The position numbers and the translations under genes were made by a program. The notes beneath the pieces were generated by a model. The model was not told where the DNA came from. It did not search any database and worked only from the letters and a program-made list of their open reading frames with translations. From Mesorhizobium_K marinum (GTDB taxonomy: Bacteria > Pseudomonadota > Alphaproteobacteria > Rhizobiales > Rhizobiaceae), in the NCBI RefSeq assembly GCF_040813715.1, contig NZ_JBFOCH010000001.1: DNA of 64,000 bases; one strand, given 5' to 3'. Shown one piece after another: positions 9,303 through 17,742 of the stretch (positions are counted from its first letter, which is position 1; each line of letters opens with the position of its first letter).

Positions 9303-10526
9303 CTACTGCCGCCGCGCTTCTTCGTACCAGGCCGTCAGCAAGGCGCGCTCCTGCGGCGAGATCTGGGTGACGTTGCCGGGCGGCATGGCGTGGCTGCGGC
9401 CGGCCTGCAGGTAGATTTCCCGGGCATGCGCGCCGATCTCCGCGTCGGTCTCCAGCATCACGCCCTTCGGCGCATGGTAGATGCCGTCGTAGGACGGTTC
9501 GGCGGCATGGCACATCGCGCAGCGCCCGAGCACCGTGTCGCGCACCGCGGGGAAATGCGCCGACGCCACGAAGGTCTGCGCGACCGTCGACGACGCCTCC
9601 TTGTCCCCCGTCAGCACCTTCGGCGCGGTCGACAGCCAGATGATGACGATGAACAGGATCGCGGCGACGAGCCAGGTCCAGTAGGGTTTGCCCTTCCTGG
9701 CGTGCATCGTGTTGAAGAAGTGCCGGATCAGCACGCCGATGATGAACACGATCGAGGCGATGATCCAGTTGAACTCGGTCGCGAACGCCAGCGGATAATG
9801 GTTCGACAGCATCAGGAACAGGACGGGCAGCGTCAGGTAGTTGTTGTGCGTCGAGCGCGTCTTGGCGATCTTGCCGTATTTCGGGTCTGGCTTCCTGCCG
9901 GCGATCAGGTCGGCGACGACGATCTTCTGGTTGGGGATGATGACCATGAAGACATTGGCCGACATGATCGTCGCGGTCACCGCTCCGAGATGCAGGAAGG
10001 CCGCGCGGCCGCTGAATATCTGGGTGAAGCCCCAGGCCAGCGCCACCAGGATCGCGTAGAGCACCAGCATAAGCAGCGTGTCGTGGTCGCCGAGCGGCGA
10101 CTTGCAGAGCAGGTCGTAGAGCAGCCATCCCAGCACCAGCGAGGCGATCGACAGGCCGATCGCCGTCATCGGCGAGATGTCGAGCACGTTGCGGTCGATT
10201 AGGAAGAGATCCGCGCCGGCATAGTAGACGATGGCGAGCATGGCGAAGCCCGACATCCAGGTCGCATAGGATTCCCACTTGAACCAGGTCAGGTGCTCTG
10301 GCATCGCCGCCGGCGCCACCAGGTATTTCTGGATGTGGTAGAAGCCGCCGCCATGCACCTGCCATTCCTCGCCATGCGCGCCGGCGGGAAGGCCGGCATG
10401 CTTGCGCAGGCCAAGGTCCAGCGCCACGAAATAGAAGGACGAGCCGATCCAGGCGATGCCCGTGATCACGTGCAGCCAGCGCACGGCGAAACTCAGCCAG
10501 TCCCAGGCTATGGCAAGATCGATCAT
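9303..10526 (-). CDS. puuD: membrane-bound urate oxidase with C-terminal cytochrome c domain
   Basis: This 407-residue protein has an N-terminal urate oxidase membrane domain with about eight to nine transmembrane helices (first WLSFAVRWLHVITGIAWIG, last near WTWLVAAILFIVIIWLS) and a C-terminal cytochrome c domain with heme motif C336-A-M-C339-H340. PuuD proteins oxidise urate to 5-hydroxyisourate and pass electrons to the respiratory chain rather than making hydrogen peroxide (established for the family). The gene heads an operon with guaD, a UPF0303 gene and glycerate kinase, and is divergent from a LysR gene 129 bp away. No soluble uricase is seen in the window, so this supplies that step. 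Confidence 0.93.
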   Translation of the reverse strand: MIDLAIAWDWLSFAVRWLHVITGIAWIGSSFYFVALDLGLRKHAGLPAGAHGEEWQVHGGGFYHIQKYLVAPAAMPEHLTWFKWESYATWMSGFAMLAIVYYAGADLFLIDRNVLDISPMTAIGLSIASLVLGWLLYDLLCKSPLGDHDTLLMLVLYAILVALAWGFTQIFSGRAAFLHLGAVTATIMSANVFMVIIPNQKIVVADLIAGRKPDPKYGKIAKTRSTHNNYLTLPVLFLMLSNHYPLAFATEFNWIIASIVFIIGVLIRHFFNTMHARKGKPYWTWLVAAILFIVIIWLSTAPKVLTGDKEASSTVAQTFVASAHFPAVRDTVLGRCAMCHAAEPSYDGIYHAPKGVMLETDAEIGAHAREIYLQAGRSHAMPPGNVTQISPQERALLTAWYEEARRQ

Positions 10527-10576
10527 CGGGTCCTCTCGTCATCGGGAGTCTTACGGACTCGGTTCCAAACGGAAAG

Positions 10577-10604
10577 GGGGCACATGCCCCATGACTTTCA
10601 AAAA
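10577..10604 (+). promoter_or_regulatory. candidate regulator site between puuD and its LysR gene
   Basis: The 129 bp between the divergent puuD and LysR genes contains a small inverted repeat (GGGGCA, two bases, TGCCCC, at 10577-10590), directly followed by GACTTTCAAAAA at 10593-10604. The same 12-mer recurs at 17657-17668 between the divergent uraH and puuE genes. The shared, positioned copy suggests binding by the purine-pathway LysR protein. This is inference. Confidence 0.45.
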
Positions 10605-10655
10605 AATATGTAAAATACTGCCGCATTGCCCAACGAAGCATGAGGCGCGGCCTGA

Positions 10656-11576
10656 ATGGCCTATCTCGACAACATCGCTGTCTTCGTCCGCGTCGTGGAA
10701 CTGAGCAACCTGTCGGCTGCGGGGCGCGACATGCGCATCTCCCCGGCCGTCGTCTCGAACCGCATCAAGGAACTCGAGAAACATCTCGGCGTCAGGCTGT
10801 TCAACCGCACGACGCGCCAGTTGACCCCGACCGAGCACGGCACCGTCTTCTATGCCGGCGCCAAGCAGGTGCTTGAGGCGATCACCATGGCGGAGGCGGC
10901 GGTCAGCGCGCTGTCAGGCCAGCCGCGCGGCACCATCCGCGTCACAGCGCCGCTCGGGCTCGGACGGCGCCTCATCGCCTCCGGCATCCCCGAATTCCGC
11001 GACAAGTACCCGGACATCGAGGTGCGGCTACGGCTGTCCGACCACGACGTGGACATGATGAAGGAAGGCATAGACGTCGCCTTCCGGCTCGGCGTCCTCG
11101 AGGATTCGAGCCTGAGGATGCGCGGCATCATGAATTGCGAGCGCGTGCTGGTGGCGGCGCCCGCCTATCTCGAGGCGCGCGGCGAGCCGACCGGCCCAGA
11201 CCAGCTGGTCGGCGGCGGCCACGACTGCCTGATGCTGCGCTATCCCGGCATGCGCGAACATTTCTGGACGCTGAAGACGCCGTCGGGACCCGCCAAGTTC
11301 GAGGTGCGCGGCCCCTTCGATTCCGACGACGGCGACGTGCTCACCGGCTGGGCGCTGTCCGGCCGCGGCATCATCAACAAGCCGCGCTTCGAGGTAGAGC
11401 CGTTCATCCGCGATCGCCGCCTCAAGGTCATCCTGCCGGACACGCCGCCGATCCCGGTGCAGTTGGCCGCGGTCTATCCGCACAAGAAGCTGCAGGACCC
11501 CAAGGTGCGGCTTCTGCTCGACTTCATGGCCGAGCGCTGCCAGCGCCTGATCAACAACCTGCTGGCCGGGAAATGA
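10656..11576 (+). CDS. LysR family transcriptional regulator, probably of purine catabolism
   Basis: This 306-residue LysR-type protein has an N-terminal winged helix (LSAAGRDMRISPAVVSNRIKEL region, residues about 17-40) and a LysR substrate-binding domain starting near GTIRVTAPLGLG. It is divergent from puuD. LysR genes commonly control the adjacent divergent operon, so purine or ureide control is likely. The effector is unknown; urate or an intermediate is a reasonable guess. Confidence 0.88.
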   Translation: MAYLDNIAVFVRVVELSNLSAAGRDMRISPAVVSNRIKELEKHLGVRLFNRTTRQLTPTEHGTVFYAGAKQVLEAITMAEAAVSALSGQPRGTIRVTAPLGLGRRLIASGIPEFRDKYPDIEVRLRLSDHDVDMMKEGIDVAFRLGVLEDSSLRMRGIMNCERVLVAAPAYLEARGEPTGPDQLVGGGHDCLMLRYPGMREHFWTLKTPSGPAKFEVRGPFDSDDGDVLTGWALSGRGIINKPRFEVEPFIRDRRLKVILPDTPPIPVQLAAVYPHKKLQDPKVRLLLDFMAERCQRLINNLLAGK

Positions 11577-11694
11577 CGGCTTCCTGGGGGCGTCGACCAC
11601 GCCCCGCTTCTGGTCTTCAGCGGATCGCGGCCTAGATGACCTGTGTCCGCTCGCAGTCCGGGCGGAGACCACGAACTCGACCCAGGAGAATCCC

Positions 11695-12183
11695 ATGCCC
11701 GGCATCCCAACCAGGAACGATCTGAAGTCGAACACCAGAACCGCCTCGATCGAGCTTCTCAACGCCCGGCTTGCCGACGCGATCGATCTCGCGCTGGCTA
11801 CCAAGCAGGCGCACTGGAACATCAAGGGGCCGCAGTTCATCGCCGTCCACGAGATGCTCGACGGCTTTCGCACGGAACTCGACGGCCATGTCGACATACT
11901 GGCCGAGCGCGCCGTCCAGCTGGGCGGCACCGCCCACGGCACGTCCCAGGTCGTCGCCAAGGTGACCGCGCTGAAACCCTATCCGACCGATATCCACGCC
12001 ACCAAGGATCATCTCGCGGCGCTGATCGACCGCTACGCGGTCGTCGCCAAATCCGTCCGCGCGGCCATCGACGAAGCGGACGAGGCCGGCGACGCCGGCA
12101 CCGCCGACATCTTCACTGCGTTCTCGCGCGCCCTCGACAAGTCGCTGTGGTTCCTCGAAGCGCACACGCAGTCCAAGGACTGA
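11695..12183 (+). CDS. dps: DNA starvation/stationary phase protection protein Dps
   Basis: This 162-residue ferritin-like protein is a Dps dodecamer subunit, which binds DNA and oxidises and stores iron, protecting against hydrogen peroxide. The inter-subunit ferroxidase residues lie in KQAHWNIKGPQF and the conserved HEMLDGFRTELDGHVDILAERAVQ helix (His, Asp, Glu). CAGGAGAATCCC precedes the ATG. It ends directly against the convergent xdhC gene. Being next to xanthine dehydrogenase, a possible source of reactive oxygen, may be coincidence. Confidence 0.95.
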   Translation: MPGIPTRNDLKSNTRTASIELLNARLADAIDLALATKQAHWNIKGPQFIAVHEMLDGFRTELDGHVDILAERAVQLGGTAHGTSQVVAKVTALKPYPTDIHATKDHLAALIDRYAVVAKSVRAAIDEADEAGDAGTADIFTAFSRALDKSLWFLEAHTQSKD

Positions 12184-13032
12184 TCAGCCGGCGACGGCTG
12201 CGCCGTTCGTCGCGTCCGCATGGGCGGCCAGCGCCGCCATGATCTCCGCCGCCGCCATGGCGGCGATGACGGCCGGCCGCTTGTCCTTCACGGCCTCGCC
12301 GCCGATCGGCGAAACCAGGCGATCGATGTCACGCTCGTCGCCATCGGCCGATTTGAGATACCAGCTGCGGAAGGTCGCCTTCTTGGTCTTCGAGCCGATC
12401 ATCCCGATATAGGCGACGTCGTCGCGCTTCAGCGCCTCGGCGACGATCAGGAAATCCAGCGCATGGTCGTGCGTCAGCACCACCATCGCCGCTCCCGCCG
12501 GCGCTGCCTGCACCATCTCTTCCGGGACCGGGGTCAGCCTCGTCTCGATGCCATCAGGCATGCCCTCCAGCGCCTCGGCGCGCGTTTCGACGACGGTCAC
12601 CCTGACCGGCAGCAGCGCCAGCGCCGCCGCCAGCGCATGACCGACGTGCCCGCCGCCGAACAGGCAGACCTGGGGCAGGCGCGCGGCCTCCACCGCCGCC
12701 TCCCGGACCAGTTCCGTCCGCAGGTTCTCGTCGATCACCCTGATCAGCACCTCGACGCGCCCGCCGCAGCACTGGCCGATTTCCGGCCCGAGCGGGACGT
12801 CGAGCATCAGTTCGCGCGGCCCCCGGTCGTCGGCCAGCATCTGCCGCGCCTGGTCGATCGCCATGAATTCGAGCTGGCCGCCGCCGATCGTGCCGAGCGT
12901 CGCCGTCGGCGACACCAGCATCTGCGCGCCGGCCTCGCGCGGCGTCGAGCCTTTCGCGCGCGCGACGGTCACGAGCGCCCCGCGCTCCGCCGCACCGAGA
13001 AAGGTCTCCACGCTCTGTCCGCTTGTCGCCAT
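12184..13032 (-). CDS. xdhC: xanthine dehydrogenase accessory protein XdhC
   Basis: This 282-residue protein fits XdhC, which binds the sulfurated molybdenum cofactor and inserts it into xanthine dehydrogenase. Family features are the N-terminal LVTVARAKGSTPREAGAQM, the Cys pair in IGQCCGGRVEVLI, and a C-terminal Rossmann part (VCLFGGGHVGHAL, YIGMIGSKTK). I chose the ATG at 13032 because AGGGAG lies seven bases upstream; a longer start at 13053 is possible. It follows xdhB by 50 bp and is the last gene of the uraH-xdhA-xdhB-xdhC operon. Confidence 0.92.
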   Translation of the reverse strand: MATSGQSVETFLGAAERGALVTVARAKGSTPREAGAQMLVSPTATLGTIGGGQLEFMAIDQARQMLADDRGPRELMLDVPLGPEIGQCCGGRVEVLIRVIDENLRTELVREAAVEAARLPQVCLFGGGHVGHALAAALALLPVRVTVVETRAEALEGMPDGIETRLTPVPEEMVQAAPAGAAMVVLTHDHALDFLIVAEALKRDDVAYIGMIGSKTKKATFRSWYLKSADGDERDIDRLVSPIGGEAVKDKRPAVIAAMAAAEIMAALAAHADATNGAAVAG

Positions 13033-13082
13033 GCTGCTCCCTGCCGGGAGCATAGCATGTCCCGGCCCGAATTTCCCGCGGG

Positions 13083-15719
13083 CTAGCCCCTGGCTGCCTC
13101 AGCCTTCAGCCGCTCGACCGCCATCAGCACCCGTTCAGGCGTCGCCGGCGCGTCGAGGCGCGGGCAGATCGTGTGGCCGGCGACGCTGGCGACCGCGTCC
13201 GACAGCGCGTGCAGCACCGAGATCGCCAGCGGGAACGGCGGTTCGCCGACCGCCTTGGAGCGGTGGACGGTCGGCTCGGCCGCCTCCGGCCAGTCGGCAA
13301 GCCTGACGTTGAATACCTTCGGCCGGTCGGAGGCGAGCGGAATCTTGTAGGTCGACGGCGCATGGGTGCGCAGCCGCCCCTTGTCGTCCCACCACAGTTC
13401 TTCCGTCGTCAGCCAGCCCATGCCCTGGATGAAGCCGCCTTCGACCTGGCCGAGGTCGATCGCCCGGTTCAGCGAGCGCCCGGCGTCATGCAAAATGTCG
13501 GCGCGCTCGACGACATATTCGCCGGTCAGCGTATCGATCGACACTTCCGAGCAGGCTGCGCCATAGGCGAAATAGTAGAAGGGCCGCCCGGCGCCCTTGT
13601 CGCGGTTCCAGTGGATCTTCGGCGTCTTGTAGAAGCCCGCCGCGGACAGCTGGATGCGCGCCATGTAGGCCTGCTTGACGATGTCGGCGAAAGCGATCTC
13701 CTGGTTGCCCACGCGAACGCGGTTCGGCAGGAACACCACCTGGTCGCGCGGCACCTGGTAGGTCTGCGCGGCGAAGTCGGTCAGTCGGTCCTTGATCTGC
13801 CGCGCCGCGTTCTGCGCCGCCATGCCGTTCAGGTCCGAGCCCGACGACGCCGCGGTCGCCGAGGTGTTCGGCACCTTGCCCGTCGTCGTCGCCGTGATCT
13901 TCACCTGGTCGAGGTCGATCTGGAACTCTTCGGCCACGACCTGCGCGACCTTGAGGTAGAGCCCCTGCCCCATCTCGGTGCCCCCGTGGTTCAGGTGCAC
14001 CGAACCGTCGGTATAGACATGCACCAGCGCACCGGCCTGGTTGAAATGCGTGGCGGTGAACGAGATGCCGAACTTCACCGGCGTCAGCGCGATGCCACGC
14101 TTCACGAAGCGGCTGTTGGCGTTGAACGCCGCAATGGTGCGCCGGCGTCGCGCATAGTCGGCGCTTTCCTCGAGCTCGGCGACGATGCGACCGATGATGT
14201 TGTCCTCGACCGTCTGGTGGTAGGGCGTCACGTTGCGGTCGTCGACGCCGTAGAAATTCAGCTTGCGGATCTCGAGCGGGTCCTTGCCGGTGGCGAAGGC
14301 GACTTCTTCGATCACGCGTTCGGCGCCGACCATGCCCTGCGGCCCACCGAACCCGCGGAACGCCGTGTTGGACACGGTGTTGGTGTAGAGCGGCGCCGAC
14401 TTCGCATGCACGGCCGGCCAGAAATAGGTGTTGTCGCAGTGGAACAGGGCCCGGTCGGTGACCGGCCNGACGATGCGACCTATGATGTTGTCCTCGACCG
14501 TCTGGTGGTAGGGCGTCACGTTGCGGTCGTCGACGCCGTAGAAATTCAGCTTGCGGATCTCGAGCGGGTCCTTGCCGGTGGCGAAGGCGACTTCTTCGAT
14601 CACGCGTTCGGCGCCGACCATGCCCTGCGGCCCGCCGAACCCGCGGAACGCCGTGTTGGACACGGTGTTGGTGTAGAGCGGCGCCGACTTCGCATGCACG
14701 GCCGGCCAGAAATAGGTGTTGTCGCAGTGGAACAGGGCCCGGTCGGTGACCGGCCCGGACAGGTCCGACGAGAAGCCGCAGCGCGCCGCGAACATGAAGT
14801 CGACGCCATGGATCGAGCCGTCCTCGTCGAAGCCCACCTCGTAGTCGATCACGAAGTCGTGCCGCTTGCCGGTCGCGATCATGTCGTCGTCGCGGTCGGG
14901 CCTGATCTTGACCGCGCGCCCGTGCTTCTTGGCGGCGATCGCCGCCAGCGCGGCGAACTGGTTGCCCTGCGTCTCCTTGCCGCCGAAGCCGCCGCCCATG
15001 CGGCGGATCTCGACGGTGACCGCATGGTTCGGCACGCCGAGCGCATGCGCCACCATGTGCTGGACCTCGCTCGGGTGCTGGGTGGAGGAGTAGACCGTCA
15101 CGTCATGGTCTTCGCCGGGCACGGCGAGCGCGATCTGGCCCTCGAGGTAGAAATGGTCCTGCCCGCCGAGCGCCATGCGTCCCTTGAGCCGCTTCGGCGC
15201 GTTCCTGATCGCCGCCTTGGCGTCGCCGCGCGACAGCGTCAGCGGCGGCGTGACGAGCTTGCCCTTCTTCGGGTTCACCCCGGCGACGTCGACGATGAAA
15301 GGCAGTTCCTCGTAGTCGACCCTGGCGAGCCGCGTCGCGCGCCTAGCCGCCTCGCGCGTGGTCGCGATGACGCAGAAGATCGGCTGGCCGTGGAATTCGC
15401 ACAGGCCGTCGGCAAGCACCGGTTCGTCCTGGCGGCCGGTCGGCGAGATGTCGTTCTCGCCGGGAATGTCCTTCGCGGTCAGCACGTCGACGACGCCGGG
15501 CGCCTTGCGCACCTCCGAGAGGTCCAGCCTGGTTATGCGGCCGTGCGCCACCGTCGACAGACCGAGGCAGCCATGCAGCAGGCCCTCCGGCTCGGGCATG
15601 TCGTCGATGTAGATCGCCGTGCCGGTGACGTGCTTGTGCGCGGAATCGTGGCGTTGACCGGTGGCGACGCCGCCCTTGATGCGCGCGGCCTTGATGTCGG
15701 GAGCGGCATGCTTGTTCAT
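13083..15719 (-). CDS. xdhB: xanthine dehydrogenase, molybdopterin-binding large subunit, with an internal assembly duplication
   Basis: This is the large subunit that oxidises hypoxanthine and xanthine to urate. Motifs include QDHFYLEGQIALAVP, RMGGGFGGKE and the active-site Glu in AVGEPPFPLAISV near the C-terminus. As assembled it looks too long, because an N at 14468 is flanked by two nearly identical 287 bp copies (14181-14467 and 14469-14755). Collapsing the 288 bp offset gives 782 residues, the normal size. The start overlaps the xdhA stop by one base (TGATG), so the two are translationally coupled. Confidence 0.93.
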   Translation of the reverse strand: MNKHAAPDIKAARIKGGVATGQRHDSAHKHVTGTAIYIDDMPEPEGLLHGCLGLSTVAHGRITRLDLSEVRKAPGVVDVLTAKDIPGENDISPTGRQDEPVLADGLCEFHGQPIFCVIATTREAARRATRLARVDYEELPFIVDVAGVNPKKGKLVTPPLTLSRGDAKAAIRNAPKRLKGRMALGGQDHFYLEGQIALAVPGEDHDVTVYSSTQHPSEVQHMVAHALGVPNHAVTVEIRRMGGGFGGKETQGNQFAALAAIAAKKHGRAVKIRPDRDDDMIATGKRHDFVIDYEVGFDEDGSIHGVDFMFAARCGFSSDLSGPVTDRALFHCDNTYFWPAVHAKSAPLYTNTVSNTAFRGFGGPQGMVGAERVIEEVAFATGKDPLEIRKLNFYGVDDRNVTPYHQTVEDNIIGRIVXPVTDRALFHCDNTYFWPAVHAKSAPLYTNTVSNTAFRGFGGPQGMVGAERVIEEVAFATGKDPLEIRKLNFYGVDDRNVTPYHQTVEDNIIGRIVAELEESADYARRRRTIAAFNANSRFVKRGIALTPVKFGISFTATHFNQAGALVHVYTDGSVHLNHGGTEMGQGLYLKVAQVVAEEFQIDLDQVKITATTTGKVPNTSATAASSGSDLNGMAAQNAARQIKDRLTDFAAQTYQVPRDQVVFLPNRVRVGNQEIAFADIVKQAYMARIQLSAAGFYKTPKIHWNRDKGAGRPFYYFAYGAACSEVSIDTLTGEYVVERADILHDAGRSLNRAIDLGQVEGGFIQGMGWLTTEELWWDDKGRLRTHAPSTYKIPLASDRPKVFNVRLADWPEAAEPTVHRSKAVGEPPFPLAISVLHALSDAVASVAGHTICPRLDAPATPERVLMAVERLKAEAARG

Positions 15720-17200
15720 CAGGCTGCCTCCTGCCTGCCGACCGTCAGCGGCGCCTTGCCGCCCGCCGTCTCGGCAAGGAAGCGGCGCAGCAGGTTCTTC
15801 GCCGCGAGCTGCCGGTATTCGGCGCTGGCCCGCATGTCGGTCAGCGGCGTGAAGTCGATGTCATAGGCTGCGAGCGCGGCGTCGACCGTCGCTTCCGTCC
15901 ACGGCTTTCCGGTCAGCGCCGCCTCGACGGCGCGGGCGCGTTTCGGCGTCGCCGCCATGCCGCCATAGGCGATGCGGATCGACGCCACGGTCCCGTCCTT
16001 GGCAAGCGCCAGGTGGAAGGCGCCGAGCGTCGCGGTGATGTCCTCGTCGCGCCGCTTGGTGACCTTGTGGACGGCGAAATGCGATCCCTTCGCGGGCACC
16101 GGCACATGCACGGCCTCGACGAATTCGCCCGGCTGCCGGTCCTGCTTTCCATAGGCGATGAAGTAGCTTTCGAGCGGGATGGTCCGGCGCTTCCGACCCT
16201 TGCGCAGCGTCAGCGATGCGCCGAGCGCGATCAGCGGCGGCGGCGTGTCGCCGATCGGCGAGCCGTTGGCGATGTTGCCGCCGATGGTTCCCATGTTGCG
16301 CACCTGCTCGCCGCCGATCCGGTCGAGCAGGGGCCCGAGCGGCGGAATGCGCCTGGCGAGCAGGGCAAACGCCTCGCTGTAGGTCACGCCGGCGCCAATG
16401 GTGATGACGCCTTTCTCCATGGACATGGCGCGCAACCCGTCCAGCCCGCCGATGAAGACGACCGGCGAGATGTCGCGCATGTGCTTGGTCACCCAGAGCC
16501 CGACATCCGTCGAGCCGGCGACGATCGTCGCGTTCGGCGACTTGTCCAGCACCGAGGCGAGGTCATCGACGCTGGCGGGCACGACGAGTCGCCGCGCGCC
16601 CTCGCCGATCTCGACTCTGAGGCCGTCCTTCAGCGCCGAGAGCCTGGCAGTCACTTTCCTGCGCTCGGCCGCCAGTGGATCCTTCGCGGTCTCGCCGTAG
16701 CGCGAGACCGCCTGGGCGGCGCGAACGATCGCCTCGTAGCCGGTGCAGCGGCAGAGATTGCCCTGGAGCGCCTTCTCGATGGCCGCGATCGACGGCGACG
16801 CCGAGCGCATCCAGAGTGCATAGAGCGACATCACGAAACCGGGGGTGCAGAAGCCGCATTGCGAGCCGTGGAAGTCGATCATCGCCTGCTGCACCGGGTG
16901 CAGGCCGCCGTCGGCCCCCCGCAGATGCTCGATCGTCACCACGTGGCAGCCATCGAGCGAGCCGAGGAAGCGGATGCAGGCATTGACGCTCTCGTAGACG
17001 AGCTTGCCCGCCGCGAGCTTTCCGACCAGCACCGTGCAGGCGCCGCAGTCGCCTTCCGCGCATCCTTCCTTCGTGCCGCGCAGCGAGCGGCGCAGCCTGA
17101 GATAGTCGAGAAGCGTCTCGTCCGGGCCGACATCGGCCAGCGCGACGTCCTCGCCGTTGAGCAGGAAGCGCAGTTCGCCGCGAACCCTAGCCCTGGCCAT
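15719..17200 (-). CDS. xdhA: xanthine dehydrogenase small subunit (2Fe-2S and FAD)
   Basis: This 493-residue protein carries both [2Fe-2S] domains and the FAD domain. The plant-ferredoxin-type cluster uses C47, C52, C55 and C75 (GCAEGDCGAC). The helical-domain cluster uses C115, C118, C150 and C152 (QCGFCTPGF and NLCRCTGY). The FAD domain follows from about residue 200 (ATIVAGSTDVGLW, IGGNIANGSPIGD). It begins two bases after the uraH stop. Electrons from the molybdenum site in XdhB pass through these clusters to FAD and NAD. Confidence 0.95.
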   Translation of the reverse strand: MARARVRGELRFLLNGEDVALADVGPDETLLDYLRLRRSLRGTKEGCAEGDCGACTVLVGKLAAGKLVYESVNACIRFLGSLDGCHVVTIEHLRGADGGLHPVQQAMIDFHGSQCGFCTPGFVMSLYALWMRSASPSIAAIEKALQGNLCRCTGYEAIVRAAQAVSRYGETAKDPLAAERRKVTARLSALKDGLRVEIGEGARRLVVPASVDDLASVLDKSPNATIVAGSTDVGLWVTKHMRDISPVVFIGGLDGLRAMSMEKGVITIGAGVTYSEAFALLARRIPPLGPLLDRIGGEQVRNMGTIGGNIANGSPIGDTPPPLIALGASLTLRKGRKRRTIPLESYFIAYGKQDRQPGEFVEAVHVPVPAKGSHFAVHKVTKRRDEDITATLGAFHLALAKDGTVASIRIAYGGMAATPKRARAVEAALTGKPWTEATVDAALAAYDIDFTPLTDMRASAEYRQLAAKNLLRRFLAETAGGKAPLTVGRQEAA

Positions 17201-17202
17201 GG

Positions 17203-17568
17203 TCAGCTGCCCCTGTAGGTCGAGTAGCCATAAGGCGAGAGAAGCAGCGGCACGTGATAGTGCTTGTTCTCGGCCAGGCCGAAGCGGATGGGAATCTGGT
17301 CGAGGAACGGCGGATCGCTCAGCGCCACGCCCTGGCGGCGCAGATAGTTGCCGGCGCCGAAGACCAGTTCGTATTCGCCGACGACGAAGGCATCGCCCTG
17401 CAGCAGGGGCGCGTCGCAGCGCCCGTCGCTGTTGGTCACCGCCGTCTTGACGAAGGTCCGTTCGCTTCCGCGGATGCGGTACAGGTCGATCGGCAGGCCC
17501 GCGGCCGGCCGGCCGGTTGCCGTGTCGAGTACGTGGGTCGTCAGGCGACCGCCATCGGCTTCCGCCAT
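17203..17568 (-). CDS. uraH: 5-hydroxyisourate hydrolase
   Basis: This 121-residue transthyretin-like protein hydrolyses 5-hydroxyisourate, the PuuD product, to OHCU. The N-terminal THVLDTATGRPA and the C-terminal YRGS tetrapeptide are diagnostic; His in TTHVLD and in NKHYHVPLLLSPYG are active-site residues. AAGGAGGGG lies just before the ATG at 17568. It heads the uraH-xdhA-xdhB-xdhC operon and is divergent from puuE. Confidence 0.95.
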   Translation of the reverse strand: MAEADGGRLTTHVLDTATGRPAAGLPIDLYRIRGSERTFVKTAVTNSDGRCDAPLLQGDAFVVGEYELVFGAGNYLRRQGVALSDPPFLDQIPIRFGLAENKHYHVPLLLSPYGYSTYRGS

Positions 17569-17656
17569 CGGCCCCTCCTTCCTGCGCTTGGAAGCGTTAT
17601 GATTCCGACCATTAAAGGACAAGCCGGCCGGTTGGTGAAGCAATGGCCCCCAAAAA

Positions 17657-17668
17657 GACTTTCAAAAA
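17657..17668 (+). promoter_or_regulatory. second copy of the purine-pathway motif
   Basis: GACTTTCAAAAA lies here in the 174 bp between divergent uraH and puuE. It is identical to 10593-10604 between puuD and the LysR gene, and both copies follow a short ATG(C or G)CCCC run. The surrounding bases are unusually AT-rich for the window. It is a candidate operator that would tie together the four purine transcription units. Confidence 0.45.
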
Positions 17669-17742
17669 TTTTCGAGGGAATGTCCGTCATCCCCCGTGAT
17701 TATCATGAAGATGACGCGGACCCATCCGTGCCTGGAGGAAGA

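Noticed and set aside
14181..14755. Apparent internal tandem duplication of ~96 residues in XdhB
   Set aside because: An N sits between two near-identical 287 bp copies, and removal restores the normal length; it is an assembly join.
17254..17742. Longer PuuE with an N-terminal extension
   Set aside because: The extension runs across the divergent uraH gene and the promoter region; the GTG at 17743 has a good ribosome binding site and matches the usual N-terminus.
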